A stretch of 64,000 nt of DNA. It comes from Thysanoteuthis rhombus. Lineage: Eukaryota > Mollusca > Cephalopoda > Oegopsida > Thysanoteuthidae. The number at the start of each line of letters is the position of its first letter. The stretch's first letter is position 1. The stretch covers positions 34,880,731-34,944,730 of the forward strand of contig OY735211.1 of the NCBI GenBank assembly GCA_963457665.1, given 5' to 3'. The notes below the pieces were generated by a model, which saw only the letters and a program-made list of their open reading frames with translations, was not told the DNA's origin and searched no databases. Shown here piece by piece: positions 33,280 through 44,060 of this stretch. The translations under genes were made by a program, and so were the position numbers.

Positions 33280-34060
33280 GACCAGAAATATCCTCTGGTG
33301 ACCTCGGATGGCCTCCAAGGTCAACCTCACATGGCCCATGACGTTCACAGTTTGAAGATGTATCCATATGTCAAACTTCAGATTCCTATGTGCAGAAGTC
33401 TGGCCTATAATTGCTTCGGTTAGCTAGAAATGACCTCAATAACCTCGGATCTTAACCCAACATATTTCATATTCTTAACTCTTTGAAGATCTATTCCAAA
33501 GCCAAATTTCAACTTCATGAATTCAAATTGTGGTCTACATTTTTCTTAATGAAAAAAATGACCTTTGATGATCTCGACAGACATCTGAAATCTATCGTAC
33601 TGTGAAAAGCTGCATCCCTATCCTAAATTTCAGTTTCCTAAGCACAAAATCGTAGCCAACGATTGCTTCAATTGACTGGAAGTGACATCTGATAACTTCT
33701 TTTGATATCGAATGACCTCAGCTATAAATGTCACACCGCTCATTACCCTTGTAGAGGAGAGTTGTACCCCTATATCAAATTTCAGCCACCTATCAACATA
33801 AATGTGACTTGTATTTGTCTTAATAGAAATTAGAGATGACCCCTAATGATCTCGAATGACCTGAGGTCAAACTCACTGCCCATGACCTCTGTGGAAAAAA
33901 TGTGTCCTCATGCCAAATTTCAGCTTCCTATGTGCAAAATTGTAGCTCACAATTGCCCCATTCGGCTAGAAATGATCTCGAGTTGCCTCCGAAGTCAACT
34001 TCATATAGCTTATGTCAAATCTCAGCTCCTTAGATGCAAAATTGTGGCCTACAAGATGGA
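33280..34060 (+). repeat. decayed tandem array, about six units of 120-155 bp
   Basis: Each unit runs GAAATGACC, a GATxACCTCGxATGACCTC-like word, GGTCAACCTCACATG, CCCATGACCTCTGTGG, then CCAAATTTCAGCTTCCTA, TGTGCAAAATTGTGG, CCTACAATTGCTTC and GGCTAGAAATGACC, which opens the next unit. Units start near 33280, 33428, 33548, 33680, 33833 and 33970. The last ends near 34056. No open frame crosses the units, so it is a minisatellite, not a protein repeat. Confidence 0.85.
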
Positions 34061-34234
34061 ACATACCTATAAATCGACATTTTTCTGCTACAGTAATAAC
34101 GTATTACCATCACATTAAATGGTTGCCTGTAAATACATTGAAAATGTCTTAATATTTCCTGCTGAAATATAATGACTGATGATCTTATATGCCATCAAAT
34201 ACGGTATTACTAAGCACAAGACCAGAAGTATGGG

Positions 34235-34345
34235 GATCTCAGGGAGGATTGAACTCAAAACTATCAATTGTTTAAAAGACTAGCTTGGCATTACTTCTCG
34301 ATGTGGTAACCTAAATAAGTAATTTTCTAAGTTCAGTTTGTTACG
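34235..34345 (-). repeat. possible SINE head
   Basis: GGGAGGATTGAACTCAAAAC is a decayed B box on the minus strand (GAGTTCAATCC), with AAGCTAGTCTTTTAAAC-like sequence on the A-box side. It belongs by position and form with the copies nearby. Confidence 0.4.
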
Positions 34346-34379
34346 ACACAAGTGCAGGCATACCGTGAGAATCAAACCC

Positions 34380-34505
34380 ATGCCAGTAGATACGAGGCGA
34401 GTTTAACTTAATCTGGCACAAGGCCATTATAGTGGAGTGCCGAGTAGGGATCGAATTTATTATAACTGTAAATAGGTATACTTGTTTGCTGACCACCTGG
34501 CTACG
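34380..34505 (-). repeat. tRNA-derived SINE, nearly whole
   Basis: Minus strand: CAGGTGGTCAGCAAACAAGT (A box), ATAAATTCGATCCCTACTCG (B box), CACTCCACTATAATGG, CCTTGTGCCAGATTAAG. This is the fullest copy of the common SINE family: head, B box and GGCCTTGTGCCAGA tail in order. Confidence 0.7.
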
Positions 34506-34509
34506 ATAG

Positions 34510-35240
34510 GTGACCAATGAAAATTCACACAGAGGATATGTTCGTAGTTCTGGACTTAACTTACCATGAATATAAATGTATCCCTAATTCAGTTATTAAA
34601 ACAGTTGTTTGGGACTGTTCATTTCTAGGGAAATTTTATGTGAGATTAGCAGGGATTCCCAGCATTGCTCAGAGGGAAATAACACAGTAAAAAAATGTCC
34701 GTCAACATATTTCTTCTTACACAATACCGACCACTTGTAAATAAAGAAACCACGTCTGTTTCATTCCCGTTCAACATGCGTCCTAACACTTTATACAATC
34801 TAAATATAGTCGTCCTTGCATTGTTAATCAAAACTCTCGCCAAAGACTTAAAATCTGGCGAAATTCGACCTAAAATTTGTGCTGTAGGTAAATTGAGACG
34901 AATATGCCTTTAGTTTTGTCGTGGAATGCGTAGTTCTCAAGTTATAAGAGTACAGACTCAGAGAAACAGAGAGACACACGTAAACACACTCACATCGACA
35001 AGAACAACCACAATAATAGCTCTATATATTTAGAATCCCTTAATCAGAGTTTGGTCAAAATTTTGTCTCTCAATTAAATATGGAAAGACAATGTTTAGTC
35101 TCAAATATCTTTAAAATTAGCTCAGCTGAGTTACCCACGCGACACACGAGGCAATAATGTTGTCTCTTTTTCACTGACAGACCACGATTAATTATTCTAC
35201 AAGGCTAAAGGGCTCCAATTTCCCTGCTATTTACCAATTG
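34510..35240. other. no recognised gene
   Basis: Contains the diverged repeat start near 34648. A 72-codon plus frame (34695-34913) overlaps a 65-codon minus frame, and neither is recognised. Confidence 0.4.
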
Positions 35241-35242
35241 CT

Positions 35243-35350
35243 GGGGTGAATTCATGCCTTTCCCAAGGGTATCAGTGCAAAATGAACACAAACTGTCTCG
35301 CTTGTAGTTTGAACTAACTTCGCCGATTCCATACTCTGTGCCATCAACCG
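35243..35350 (-). repeat. tRNA-derived SINE with central block, copy 3
   Basis: Minus strand: GGGTGGCACAACGGTTGATG (A-box region), GTATGGAATCGGCGAAG, TTAGTTCAAACTACAAGC (B box), GAGACAGTTTGTGTTCATTT, TGCACTGATACCCTTGGG, AAAGGCATGAATTCACC. This is the best-preserved copy of the family. Confidence 0.75.
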
Positions 35351-35354
35351 TTGT

Positions 35355-36360
35355 GCCACCCACACCCCTTTACAATGAGACTGTCTTTTTACAATCTTCA
35401 GACAGAAATCGCATATGATAGTTATTACCAATGTGCAGATGTTTTCTGTCACGCTGAGGGACGCAATAACTGAGTTAAAATGGAATTTCATTCACGTAAC
35501 TGATGTAGAAAATGGAATTTCATTTATATTCTGATGACGTTATGAAAATGCTGAATTCAAAGAATTATTTTATTTTATTTTTTATTTTTTTTTTTTTAAT
35601 GTATAAAAAGTAATAAAACCAAAAAATAAAAATCCGTTTATGGTCAACAAACCTGCTATTCTCCTAGCTCACCGCAATGCAAATACCCGAATACCTATTA
35701 TTATCTACGTACATAAAATACACTATGTATCCATACATTTCACTTGCCGTCATTTTTTTTACTTGCCCGGGCAAAACAGTGACCCAATAATCAACACAGT
35801 AATTATGAACAGAAAATATTTCTTTTCAATACCCTTGTAGCTTTTCTTCTCGCGTGTCAAGCAAAATTGCTCGTTTGTCAAATTTACTTTTATAATTGAT
35901 AAATGACGGGCCATTAAAAGAAAATCAAATTGTCAAAAAAATAATTATATATTTACAATGTTAGAATATATTTATTAGTGTTACTTGATAAGCAACTTGG
36001 GTCAGTGTCCATATGTTATCATTTAACAAGAACTATTTAATCCCCGTGAAAAATTCACGGATATATTTGAAATTCTATTAGAAGCCTTTTTTTTTTTATA
36101 GAACAAAAAACTACTTCGTTCAACTGGAAGAGTCCATTCTTTCAAAAGGTGAGATAGCAAAAATTGTTACTTTCAAGTCGAAGGGTCCATTATTATGGAC
36201 AGGAAAATACTTCTTATTTTATAGGTAGAGAGTTTTGATAATGTATACTTGATTCTTCAACAGCTTCCTCGACAGTAATCGATTTACTGTCTTTTCAGAT
36301 TTACAGATAAGAAAATACAAAGATGAGAATTAAAATGCGGCATAAAAGATAAGCCAATCA
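35355..36360. other. AT-rich DNA, no recognised feature
   Basis: Several T tracts. A 66-codon plus frame at 35640-35840 is not recognised. Confidence 0.4.
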
Positions 36361-36364
36361 ATGA

Positions 36365-36480
36365 ATCTAGGCTTCCCCCGTTATAACGCGAGTGATGGAG
36401 TCCAAAAAACGCAACGCTGCGTTATAACCAAGCTGCGATCAGTTTAGCTATTTTGGAGTTAAAGCTAGTTATTTTGTTGC
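36365..36480. mobile_element. pogo/Tigger-like terminus fragment
   Basis: CCCCCGTTATAACGCGAGTG and CGCTGCGTTATAACCAAGCT carry the CCCGTTATAACGCG signature of pogo/Tigger-group termini. The pair is close and inverted in part, so this may be a short internally deleted copy. Confidence 0.5.
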
Positions 36481-36818
36481 TAGATTAATATTTAGAGGTC
36501 CACCATCCACCTGCGCTAAAACGATGATGGACACTGGTTAGCATGCGAGCTCTGACTGGCCTGATAAATACTTACCACAATTGATCATGAGCTCCCCGTA
36601 CACCAAGCCGTTTAGGAAATGCTTTGATGACAGTTCTTGCCCATACGTGCAGAATTCAATTCATCAAAAGTACTTAAGGCCGGCTCATCTTCTTCGTTAC
36701 CTCGAAATACGCAATTGTTACAAGTAGATTTTTTGTCACATATCGCTGGTCATAATATTTTGTGTTATCAGTTTACATTAATAGTATAGATTCTATGAGC
36801 TATTGGAGGTTTACAGAT

Positions 36819-36821
<3 letters not shown>

Positions 36822-36846
<25 letters not shown>
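36822..36846. repeat. microsatellite (CT)n
   Basis: About 25 bases of CT repeat. Confidence 0.95.
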
Positions 36847-36849
<3 letters not shown>

Positions 36850-36904
36850 GACCGTCTGACATAGAATGAGGCTCAGTGAACTATTCTCGTTAGACTATTA
36901 GTTA

Positions 36905-37055
36905 ATGTAGTGAATTTGATCTTCACCGGGTGTTCCAGTTTTGTGGCCCTGTGGTAGTTTTAGCCGACCATTACTGCTGTGTAGTAAATTCGATCCTCCC
37001 GGGTACCTACTCTACATTAGTGGCCTTGTGCCAGACTATGCTATGCTGTTTAGTA
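36905..37055 (+). repeat. SINE 3' module in two tandem copies
   Basis: Unit 1: GTAGTGAATTTGATCTTCAC, CGGGTGTTCCAGTTTTGTGG, CCCTGTGGTAG. Unit 2: GTAGTAAATTCGATCCTCCC, GGGTACCTACTCTACATTAG, TGGCCTTGTGCCAGACTA. The units are about 75 bases apart and match the B-box-to-tail part of the common SINE. Confidence 0.7.
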
Positions 37056-37059
37056 CATA

Positions 37060-37690
37060 CTTATAAATATACGCACTCCAGCAAAAAGCATGGGTGGATT
37101 TTTATCGCTTGAACGCGATGAATTTATTTATTATTTACTTACAAAAAATGGTTTGTAGATGAAAAAAAACAGATTGTTTATTATTATGATGAAGTCTTGT
37201 AACACCATTATTATTTTTTTTTTTTTTTTAATAAAATTTCACTAGTTTCTAACTTTCTTAATTTTTAGTCGTTTTTTACAACTTTCCATTTGGGCCATCG
37301 TTTCTATAACCACAAATCTGAAATAAAGAGCAAGCCTCCGGTGAATTGAAAGCCGTATAAAAACAACTAAAAATTAAGAGGAAGGTAAAAACTAGTCAAA
37401 TTTAATCAAAAAACTTTTTTTAAGTGTTTTTTTTTTTTTTCCATTGAAACATAATAAATCTCAATGTATACGCATCTTACTATCAAGAATGCTTTATTAT
37501 GGACATTTTCTGAAGTTCTGACTTACTCACAGGAAAAAAATCTCTTGTACATAATGAAAAGGTTCATTTGATTTAATACTATTCATTCGTTGTGAATTTA
37601 AATGTTTACAAGTATCCCTGGTTTAGCCAGTTTTCTTTACGATGCATTTTCGCTTTTACAAAAATAAAAACGAATATAGCGTTCAGTGTT
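37060..37690. other. AT-rich DNA, no recognised feature
   Basis: T tracts at 37207-37229 and 37427-37440. No gene. Confidence 0.4.
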
Positions 37691-37945
37691 TGTTTCACTG
37701 CGAGCTGTTACAGGGGTAGTGTGTAATCCCCCCCTCTCTCTCTCTGTTTCTTACACTTGAGCCGCCTGTACCCCCCACTGACCGAACCTCCAACGGTTCA
37801 GCCTATCATACCATCATCACCATTTGTCGGAGTCTGGGAATGCTAAAAAAATGTCCTCAAATAAATTAATGGTAATTGCTTATTCGCTTTACGCTATTCT
37901 GGCTTACAGAAAGTTTTTATTGGAATGCTCAAGATATCTAGGCGA
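37690..37945 (+). repeat. dispersed repeat, copy 2 (pair with 20.4 kb)
   Basis: GTACCCCCCACTGACCGAAC, CCTCAAATAAATTAATGG, TAATTGCTTATTCGCTTTAC, GCTATTCTGGCTTACAGAAA and TGGAATGCTC follow the order of 20420-20660. It ends just before the hAT element at 37993. Confidence 0.6.
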
Positions 37946-37992
37946 ACCGCTATTTACACCCGGACGCTTTCCCCTCTGCCCATCTTTCAGAG

Positions 37993-40525
37993 CAGGGGTC
38001 TCAAACTCGAGGACACAAAAGGACCATTTCGTCATGGGAAAGAGGTGCAGCGGGCCAAAAGTGTAGGGGTCTGCAATTTCCACCAGCAATACAGCTAATA
38101 GGCTACAGGGAGAAATGAATATTCAAATGGCAGTAAATGAAGAATGTGAATTAGTCCAATGTGAATGAAAATAAAATAGGAACGATGATTATTTTTTTTC
38201 TGAATTCGGATTTACGATTAAAGATACATAGAGTAATAATTGGCTTCATTTGATACCAGTCAGTTCATGTTGAAGATGATTTAGGCAACCTTTTGCAGCA
38301 ACCAGGGATTTGGCTTCAAATCCCGTAAATAAACCAGCTTCAACACTGATTGTTCATCAGTAAGTCTTGAGCGTAATACAGATCTATACATTTTCATTGT
38401 TGAGAAGACTGTTCATAAACTTATATGCTTCCAAACATGGCCACAATTTGGCAAACACTTAGGGAAATCTCTCGCGTAGAATGAACCAGTAGAAATCTGG
38501 AACACCGGCCTCTGCATATTTGTGATCCAGTACAGTATCTCACTGAAGTAGTACCGATTCCCTCTGAAATTCTTCAGAAACGGTATCGATATCCAGTCAG
38601 TGGAGTTGCAAAAAGCATAGATGGCTTTTTTTTTCTTTTTTTTTTTTTTTTTTTTAATGCAAAACAGTCTAGAAGCCGCCGGCCAAAGCCTGCAAGCAGA
38701 TTTAACATTATATCTGCATATTCTTTCAAGCATTGTGTTTAGACCCTCCCTCATGGCTGCAAGGCCGTGAATTAAGATAAGATACCGACTACTGGCTGCT
38801 TTGCCCACAAGTAAAATTTATTCTTGACAGACTTCACTTTGTCATACACTCCTGTGATAACCTGCTTCGTGCCTTGGAGCTTCAGGTTTAGCATGTTCAA
38901 ATGGTCTGCCAGATCAATTAGGAATGCAAGGTTATATAGAAAAGTGGGATCAATTATTTCAAGAACATCTTATTACCAGGATCGATCCTGTTTCTTCTCT
39001 CAAAATGAATAAAAAAATGTTTTCAGAACATTTCTCCGATTGAGCCACCTCACATTCACTATCTCTGGTGAATAAGATAGAAGCAAATACCTAATGGTTA
39101 AGACCCTTTATCCGTATAAAATTGACTGCTTTCACAACTACGTCCATGATATTTTCATCTGCAACCTTTTCCCCTTCTTCGAACAGAATACAACGTATAG
39201 CAGAGATGAACACATCAAGACTTTTTTTTTTTGCTTTTTCCAACTCCTCGAATAAAGACAACACGGTGAGCAGTATCTGTAACGCCTGCATTTTCATTAG
39301 GTGCAATGAAAAATGTTTCAATTTTTTTACAGCAGTGTCCAGTTGCTGGTATGAGTTGCCAGTAAAACGGTGGTACGGCTGGCAAGAGTATTTGCTGATC
39401 AGTTGATGCTCACGAAAATTTTCTCCTTCTCGGGACAGGATTTTACTAGTGGCTTAGGAAAAAAAAACAGCCTTTGATAACATTAGCTTCAGTGGATGGT
39501 TATAACGATTTTCTGATCATTTTGCTGAGAGAAAATCTTGCTCTTACTCCATTTTAACTCGTTCTGTTCGAGTTTTTTTTAAATGTTGTTGCCTCGAAAT
39601 GGCTCTTTTAAGTTGCTGAACCCCTTCTCAGATTATTCCTGTGAATGCTTTATACTGTCCTGCGTGTCTCCAGAAGTCATACACTTTTTGTACAGAAATA
39701 GTATGTAGGCTTATCAAGCATCGTACATTATCTTCAACTTCCGTTACCAAATACAAATGTTCCCAGGTTTCTTGATAACTTTGCTTCTCTTCCTCAATTC
39801 TCCCATATCTTAACATTGTTAATATTTACTTTATTTCAAATTACAGAATATTATAGATGAAAACCAACAAATGCAAAAAGGAAAAGAAAATGCACAGATA
39901 GAAAGCCAGACTGGGCAAGAACGAAAAGCAATTAATATTTGCCAAGGTTGCCAGCGCTGAGTTTTTCGACCCATATCAGTTTTTCGATACCTGTCTGGGT
40001 TTATGAATTTTTAATTTTAAAATTCAATGAAATCTAAGTTGTTCCATACATTTAAATTCAAGTTTTTTATCACTTGAATCTGTAGACGAGCAACCAGAAT
40101 CGGTTTTCGTCTTAGCTCATAGTATCTCACATCATACAAAATTTGAATTAACCTTCATATTATGTATCCAAGAATGTTTGATAGATGTCTATAAAAAAGG
40201 ATGTATTTCTACTTGCAGTTCGGAGGATGAACGATATTTGGGGGGTATGTATTTCCTTTCCCCCAGGGAGGCTGCAACGGGGTAGGGTGATTTACCTATT
40301 CTTCCCCAAGTGAGTTGCTGCCAAACCTTAAAAGTGATTGACAACCTGTTGTACTTGGTGGATAGGTTATTTACGTTAATACTATTGTTGTGTAATGTAA
40401 AATAAGGAGTCGGGAGGGAGAAATGGCCAAGTTTTTGGAATATATTGTTTACGAAAATGGTTACGCTGCAGGTCATAGATAAGTTGTCCGCTGGTCGTAT
40501 GCAGCCTGCGGGTTTGACACCCCTG
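37993..40525 (-). mobile_element. hAT transposon with both termini and decayed transposase
   Basis: The left terminus CAGGGGTCTCAAACTCGAGG is inverted at the right (minus strand CAGGGGTGTCAAACCCGCAG). The flanking octamers TTTCAGAG (37985-37992) and CTTTAGAG (40526-40533) match at 6 of 8, fitting the hAT 8-bp target duplication. At 2,533 bases the length suits an autonomous copy. The single gene runs on the minus strand (see 38280-39820). GGTTTGACACCCCTG-type ends and this transposase type occur in the Charlie/ZBED-like part of hAT. The element carries several A/T-tract expansions. Confidence 0.9.
38280..39820 (-). pseudogene. hAT transposase (ZBED/GTF2IRD2-like), decayed
   Basis: The enzyme would cut and paste its own element. 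Reading the minus strand: 39816-39628 gives SYQETWEHLYLVTEVEDNVR then CLISLHTISVQKVYDFWRH, which fits a BED zinc finger whose second Cys and final His are lost. Near 39310 comes ETFFIAPNENAGVTDTAHRV, VFIRGV, where the family has FFSIxxDESTDVSDTAQ, so the first catalytic Asp position is Asn. Then DVVVKAVNFIRIKGLNH. Near 38965-38825, DPTFLYNLAFLIDLADHLNM, LNLKLQGTKQVITGVYDKVK is strikingly like the family's LAFLxDITxHLNxLNLKLQG block. The C-terminal dimerisation region is VFSTMKMYRSVLRSRLTDEQ. Blocks fall in different frames with stops (one just before VFSTMK), so several frameshifts and nonsense changes have killed it. A long A-tract insertion splits 38630-38656. Confidence 0.85.
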
Positions 40526-40529
40526 CTTT

Positions 40530-40655
40530 AGAGTTTCGAAACTAGGCTCATACGACCAAATTATCCATACAGAAACTACAGGAACCTAAAAGTTTATTAG
40601 TACGGTGCAAAACAAGGGAATTTAAGAGTAAAGGTTTACATGGTAATAATTTATT
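40530..40655. other. short spacer
   Basis: No feature seen between the hAT right end and the tRNA-like sequence. Confidence 0.4.
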
Positions 40656-40657
40656 TG

Positions 40658-40748
40658 GTCCAGTAGCTCAGTTGGTAAAGCAGTTGCCATACCCAGGTAA
40701 GTTTTTTTCGAGGTAAAAGGGAGGAGAGTTCGAATCTTGCCTAAAGCT
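40658..40748 (+). repeat. tRNA-like SINE head
   Basis: GTCCAGTAGCTCAGTTGGTA then AAGC is a near-canonical A box and D arm. GGAGAGTTCGAATCTTGCC is a B box and T arm. The boxes are separated by about 50 bases because of a T-rich insertion, and no acceptor stem forms, so this is a retroposed tRNA-derived sequence rather than a tRNA gene. Confidence 0.6.
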
Positions 40749-40749
40749 T

Positions 40750-41325
40750 ATTCTTTAGATCCTGATCTGTGGTGTTTCACGGACTATCTGAGTAGTTGCG
40801 ATGAAAAGCAATTAGAATCGAGATGAAAGGAAAAGTTAATCAAAAATTAATAATGGCTGACAATTTTTCATCTAGAAATTAAAGATAGAGAAAAATAAGC
40901 CTTACCAGTAACAAATGAAGTTATCCAACGATTTTAGGCATTTTAGTGTCAAGATTTATCAGAAATTAAATGGTACTCATCCAACTGCAAGTATACTGAG
41001 CAGATGATAAACCCTCCACCCAAGCACAAGTTCAAGTGTTAGTTGAATGTCGGTAGCCATTTGTTAGATTAAGTCAACTTAGACACAAAACGACGACCAT
41101 AAACCACTAAACTAAAAAGAACTCACTGTCCTTGTCTTACGAGATCAGGAACAGCCACCACAACAGAAGGGTTGCCAGATGTCTTTTGTGGACCTAGACT
41201 AAATTTGTATGGTCTTGGGACCAAATTAAGTTGATCAGTACGAAAATGATTAAATGACTTGAAATTCATCATCAGAATAAGCATGCAGGAAAATTAATTG
41301 AACTACATATGCTTACATGCATTCG
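40750..41325. other. no recognised feature
   Basis: Unassigned AT-rich sequence. Confidence 0.4.
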
Positions 41326-41329
41326 GTTG

Positions 41330-41508
41330 GTCGGTCTGTCTGTCAGTTCATAATATGTAATCGATTTCCTCACACGTATCATGTTGTATTGATATGAAAC
41401 TTGATCCAGACCTTCGGGTGAACAATTATCATCTTATTTAGTTTGAACTAGTATTGCTAGATACGAATCATCTCGACCGTGTCATGTTGGATTGATATGA
41501 AACTTAGG
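41330..41508 (+). repeat. GATATGAAACTTGA repeat family, interrupted by the LTR element
   Basis: CTGTCTGTCAGTTCATAATA precedes ATCATGTTGTATTGATATGA, AACTTGATCCAGACCTTCGG, GTGAACAATTATCATC. A second unit starts at about 41482 (CATGTTGGATTGATATGAAA) and stops at the LTR. The same unit occurs intact at 43975-44030. Confidence 0.65.
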
Positions 41509-41510
41509 AT

Positions 41511-43788
41511 TGTTAGGTTTCTTGATGAAATATCGCAGTAAGATAATGCAAGGAAGAAAGACACGTTTCAACCATATGTATAGATTTATTCAAAAACCGT
41601 CTTTTAACAATAAACACCATCAATATACGGCATTAATCGGCAGGTGTAACTGCCTGTTTGAACACCTACCTTTCCAAGTTATTAGAACACAATCTTTATT
41701 AAAATTTTTTTCCTTCGTGTTTCAAGTTTAAACATAGTCCTTAAAATATCCTGGTTTCTGCAGTATGTATTATTTGGAGGCGAATCCACAGTATTTGATT
41801 TCACAATATTGTCCTTTTGAATCCGATTTTGAAATTGTACAGATGTAGTCTCGTCTCCCAAAAATAAGATATGTTTTTATTTCACCGGAGATTTTTGTAC
41901 TCTGTTTGTACAATATATGCTCAGGCCATGTAGGTTCCAATTTATCTGGGTGGTTACAAAATGTGGTTCTTGTTTTCTTTCCCGTTATTGATTGTGCAGT
42001 AATTGTTCCAGTGACCGACGCACTTCAGTATGCCATCAGTGCAAGGAAAATATCAGGCAGTATACGAGATCTTTAAGCTATTTTCCTACCTCTCCATTTG
42101 CTTCCAGAAAATTAGGGCTAGCAGGGATATGGATAAACCTATATTTTTTCGGCAAAATCTCTATAAGCAGAGCACGCAAACTGACCACTATTGTCACTGA
42201 CAATTTCATTAGGGACACCCCATCCAGTAAAGATTTCTTTTTTTTCAATTTCCCTATGACTTTGGCACTAAACCGGTGCTTACAATCTCCAAGTACCGAG
42301 AAAAATGGTCAATAACGACTAAATACTGCTGTCAATTCCACGTACACAAATCCGTGCCAATTTTTTTGCTACGATCTGTCAGGTTTGAAGTTGTTGGTTT
42401 AAGAGGTTCATATCATTTGCTGGACAGTGTTGAATACAAGAATCATGTTTTTTACAAAGTCTTCAATTTCTTGCAATATTCCTAGGCACCACGCCGAAGA
42501 ATTAGACCGCCCCTCACATTTGCTCAGGATCGTATGGCCAGTGTGTATTGAATGGAGGATTTCAGCTCTTGATTTTTCCGGAATCACAATTCTATCCGGA
42601 TAGAATAATAATTTCGATTAGAAAAATAAAGTTTAACCTCTTCCTTAATTCTTTATTTTGTTGGCTACTTATTAAGCGTAAAATTAGTCACTTTGGTAAC
42701 GAAAATAGGGTCGGCAGGTATGGCCTCTTGTATTTCTTGGTTCATTTTTTAAAAAATCAACATACAAACGTACGACTCCATTTTTTTTTCCGGGCTCCAG
42801 TCTGGAGGTTGTGTGACTTTTTCAATAATTCCATTACGCTCCAGTCGATGTTACTTTGGGTAAAATAGGAAATGGAATCCGTCTGGCAGGATTGACGCAA
42901 AATGGCTTTACATTTTCTTTTCAGCCAATTTTTACTGGTTTTCCTTTCATACAGCCTCTAGTGTCAAATGCGTCGTTTTTTTTTTTTATGTCAATTACGA
43001 TAAATACTAGATCCATTTCGTGAGCTATCTCTCCCGATAACAGATTTTCAGTAATCTGACTTTCAACGAAGAAAAAAATAGCGTGAATTTCTCACCTTTA
43101 CCTTCCGTTAAAGTTCTGAATTTTCCTTTGCATAACAAGTTTCTTTTGCCGGATTTTTAAAAACTTCATAAGTTTTACCGAGCAGAAAAATATTCACTGT
43201 TTTCTTGCTGTATTTCACGAATATTTTTAAATTTTCGTTTTGCAGCATTCAGAGGAATGGTTCATTTTCACCGAATTTTCTTGCATATTTTCCCTTTTGC
43301 TGGACATTGATTTCTATCATGATACTTGTTACATCTCCCACACCGCGGCGAACGTCAAAGTCTATGACCAACTCCTTTCTTTCAGAGTGATTTTAGATGA
43401 ATTCCTTTCTACTCCATTTCATTTCGTCAATGCGCCATTTTTGTATTACTTTCATCTTGTTCATGACCTCTGCCCATTTCAGCTATCTTTTAGAATTTTA
43501 AATCTGAAATAAGCTCAAGTCTTTCAGACATTTCTATATTCTGTAGTCCACTCACCGACCTGCCACGAATTTGATCATTTTTATCGTTAAATCCTCAAAT
43601 ATCTGCACATTCATGATGGAGTGATCTGACAGATATTTCAACAGAATCATCTGGGTGTTGAACTCTCCTCTGAAATTTGGCTCTCTAATAGATTATATTG
43701 AAGGTGGGGATTGAAATTAGCGTCAAACCATGCTTCGTTTCTTGGTGAAACATCGCAATAAAATAATGCTAGGGAGAAAAACCTGTTT

Positions 43789-43825
<37 letters not shown>

Positions 43826-43911
43826 TCAAAAACTGTCCATTAACGACAACAATTACAACAATCAATCAATATTAATCATTTATCAGCAGGGGTAATTACC
43901 TAATGGAACAC
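41511..43911 (-). mobile_element. Ty3/Gypsy LTR retrotransposon fossil (minus strand)
   Basis: A broken virus-like element of about 2.4 kb, shorter than a whole Gypsy element. The two ends at 41511-41665 and 43728-43911 are diverged direct repeats (shared words: GTTTCTTG, ATCGCA, AAGAC/AAACCTGTTTCAAC, GTAACTGCCT/GTAATTACCT, GGAACAC-like ending), taken as LTRs. The one at the right is lengthened by an AT microsatellite. Reading the minus strand the internal part keeps traces of a nucleocapsid zinc-knuckle region, the N-terminal end of a reverse transcriptase, the integrase zinc-binding region and an integrase core with a VPNEIVSDNSGQFA block. The order is that of Ty3/Gypsy. It is heavily broken, with many interruptions (well over ten), and the LTR divergence indicates an old insertion. 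Confidence 0.8.
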
Positions 43912-44060
43912 AGACCTTCGGTAGAACCACCCCCCTCCTCATCCTGCTACTTGTACCACAACTTGTAATGCTAAATGTTGGATTGATATGAAACTTGACG
44001 CAGACCCTCGGATGAACCATCATCACCTCCCCTTCCCAGTACCAAATGGTAACCTTGCCT
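43912..44060 (+). repeat. GATATGAAACTTGA repeat family, right flank of the LTR element
   Basis: AGACCTTCGGTAGAACCACC follows the right LTR immediately and is the second half of the unit whose first half ends at 41508. A complete unit follows: ATGTTGGATTGATATGAAAC, TTGACGCAGACCCTCGGATG, AACCATCATCACC. Confidence 0.65.

Noticed and set aside
33280-34060. CRISPR array or coding tandem repeat
   Set aside because: Units are adjacent, degenerate and 120-155 bases long with no unique spacers, and no frame stays open across them; the window is eukaryotic.
40658-40748. A tRNA gene with an intron
   Set aside because: A and B boxes are clear, but no acceptor stem closes the molecule and the insert is a T-rich run without splice-like pairing.
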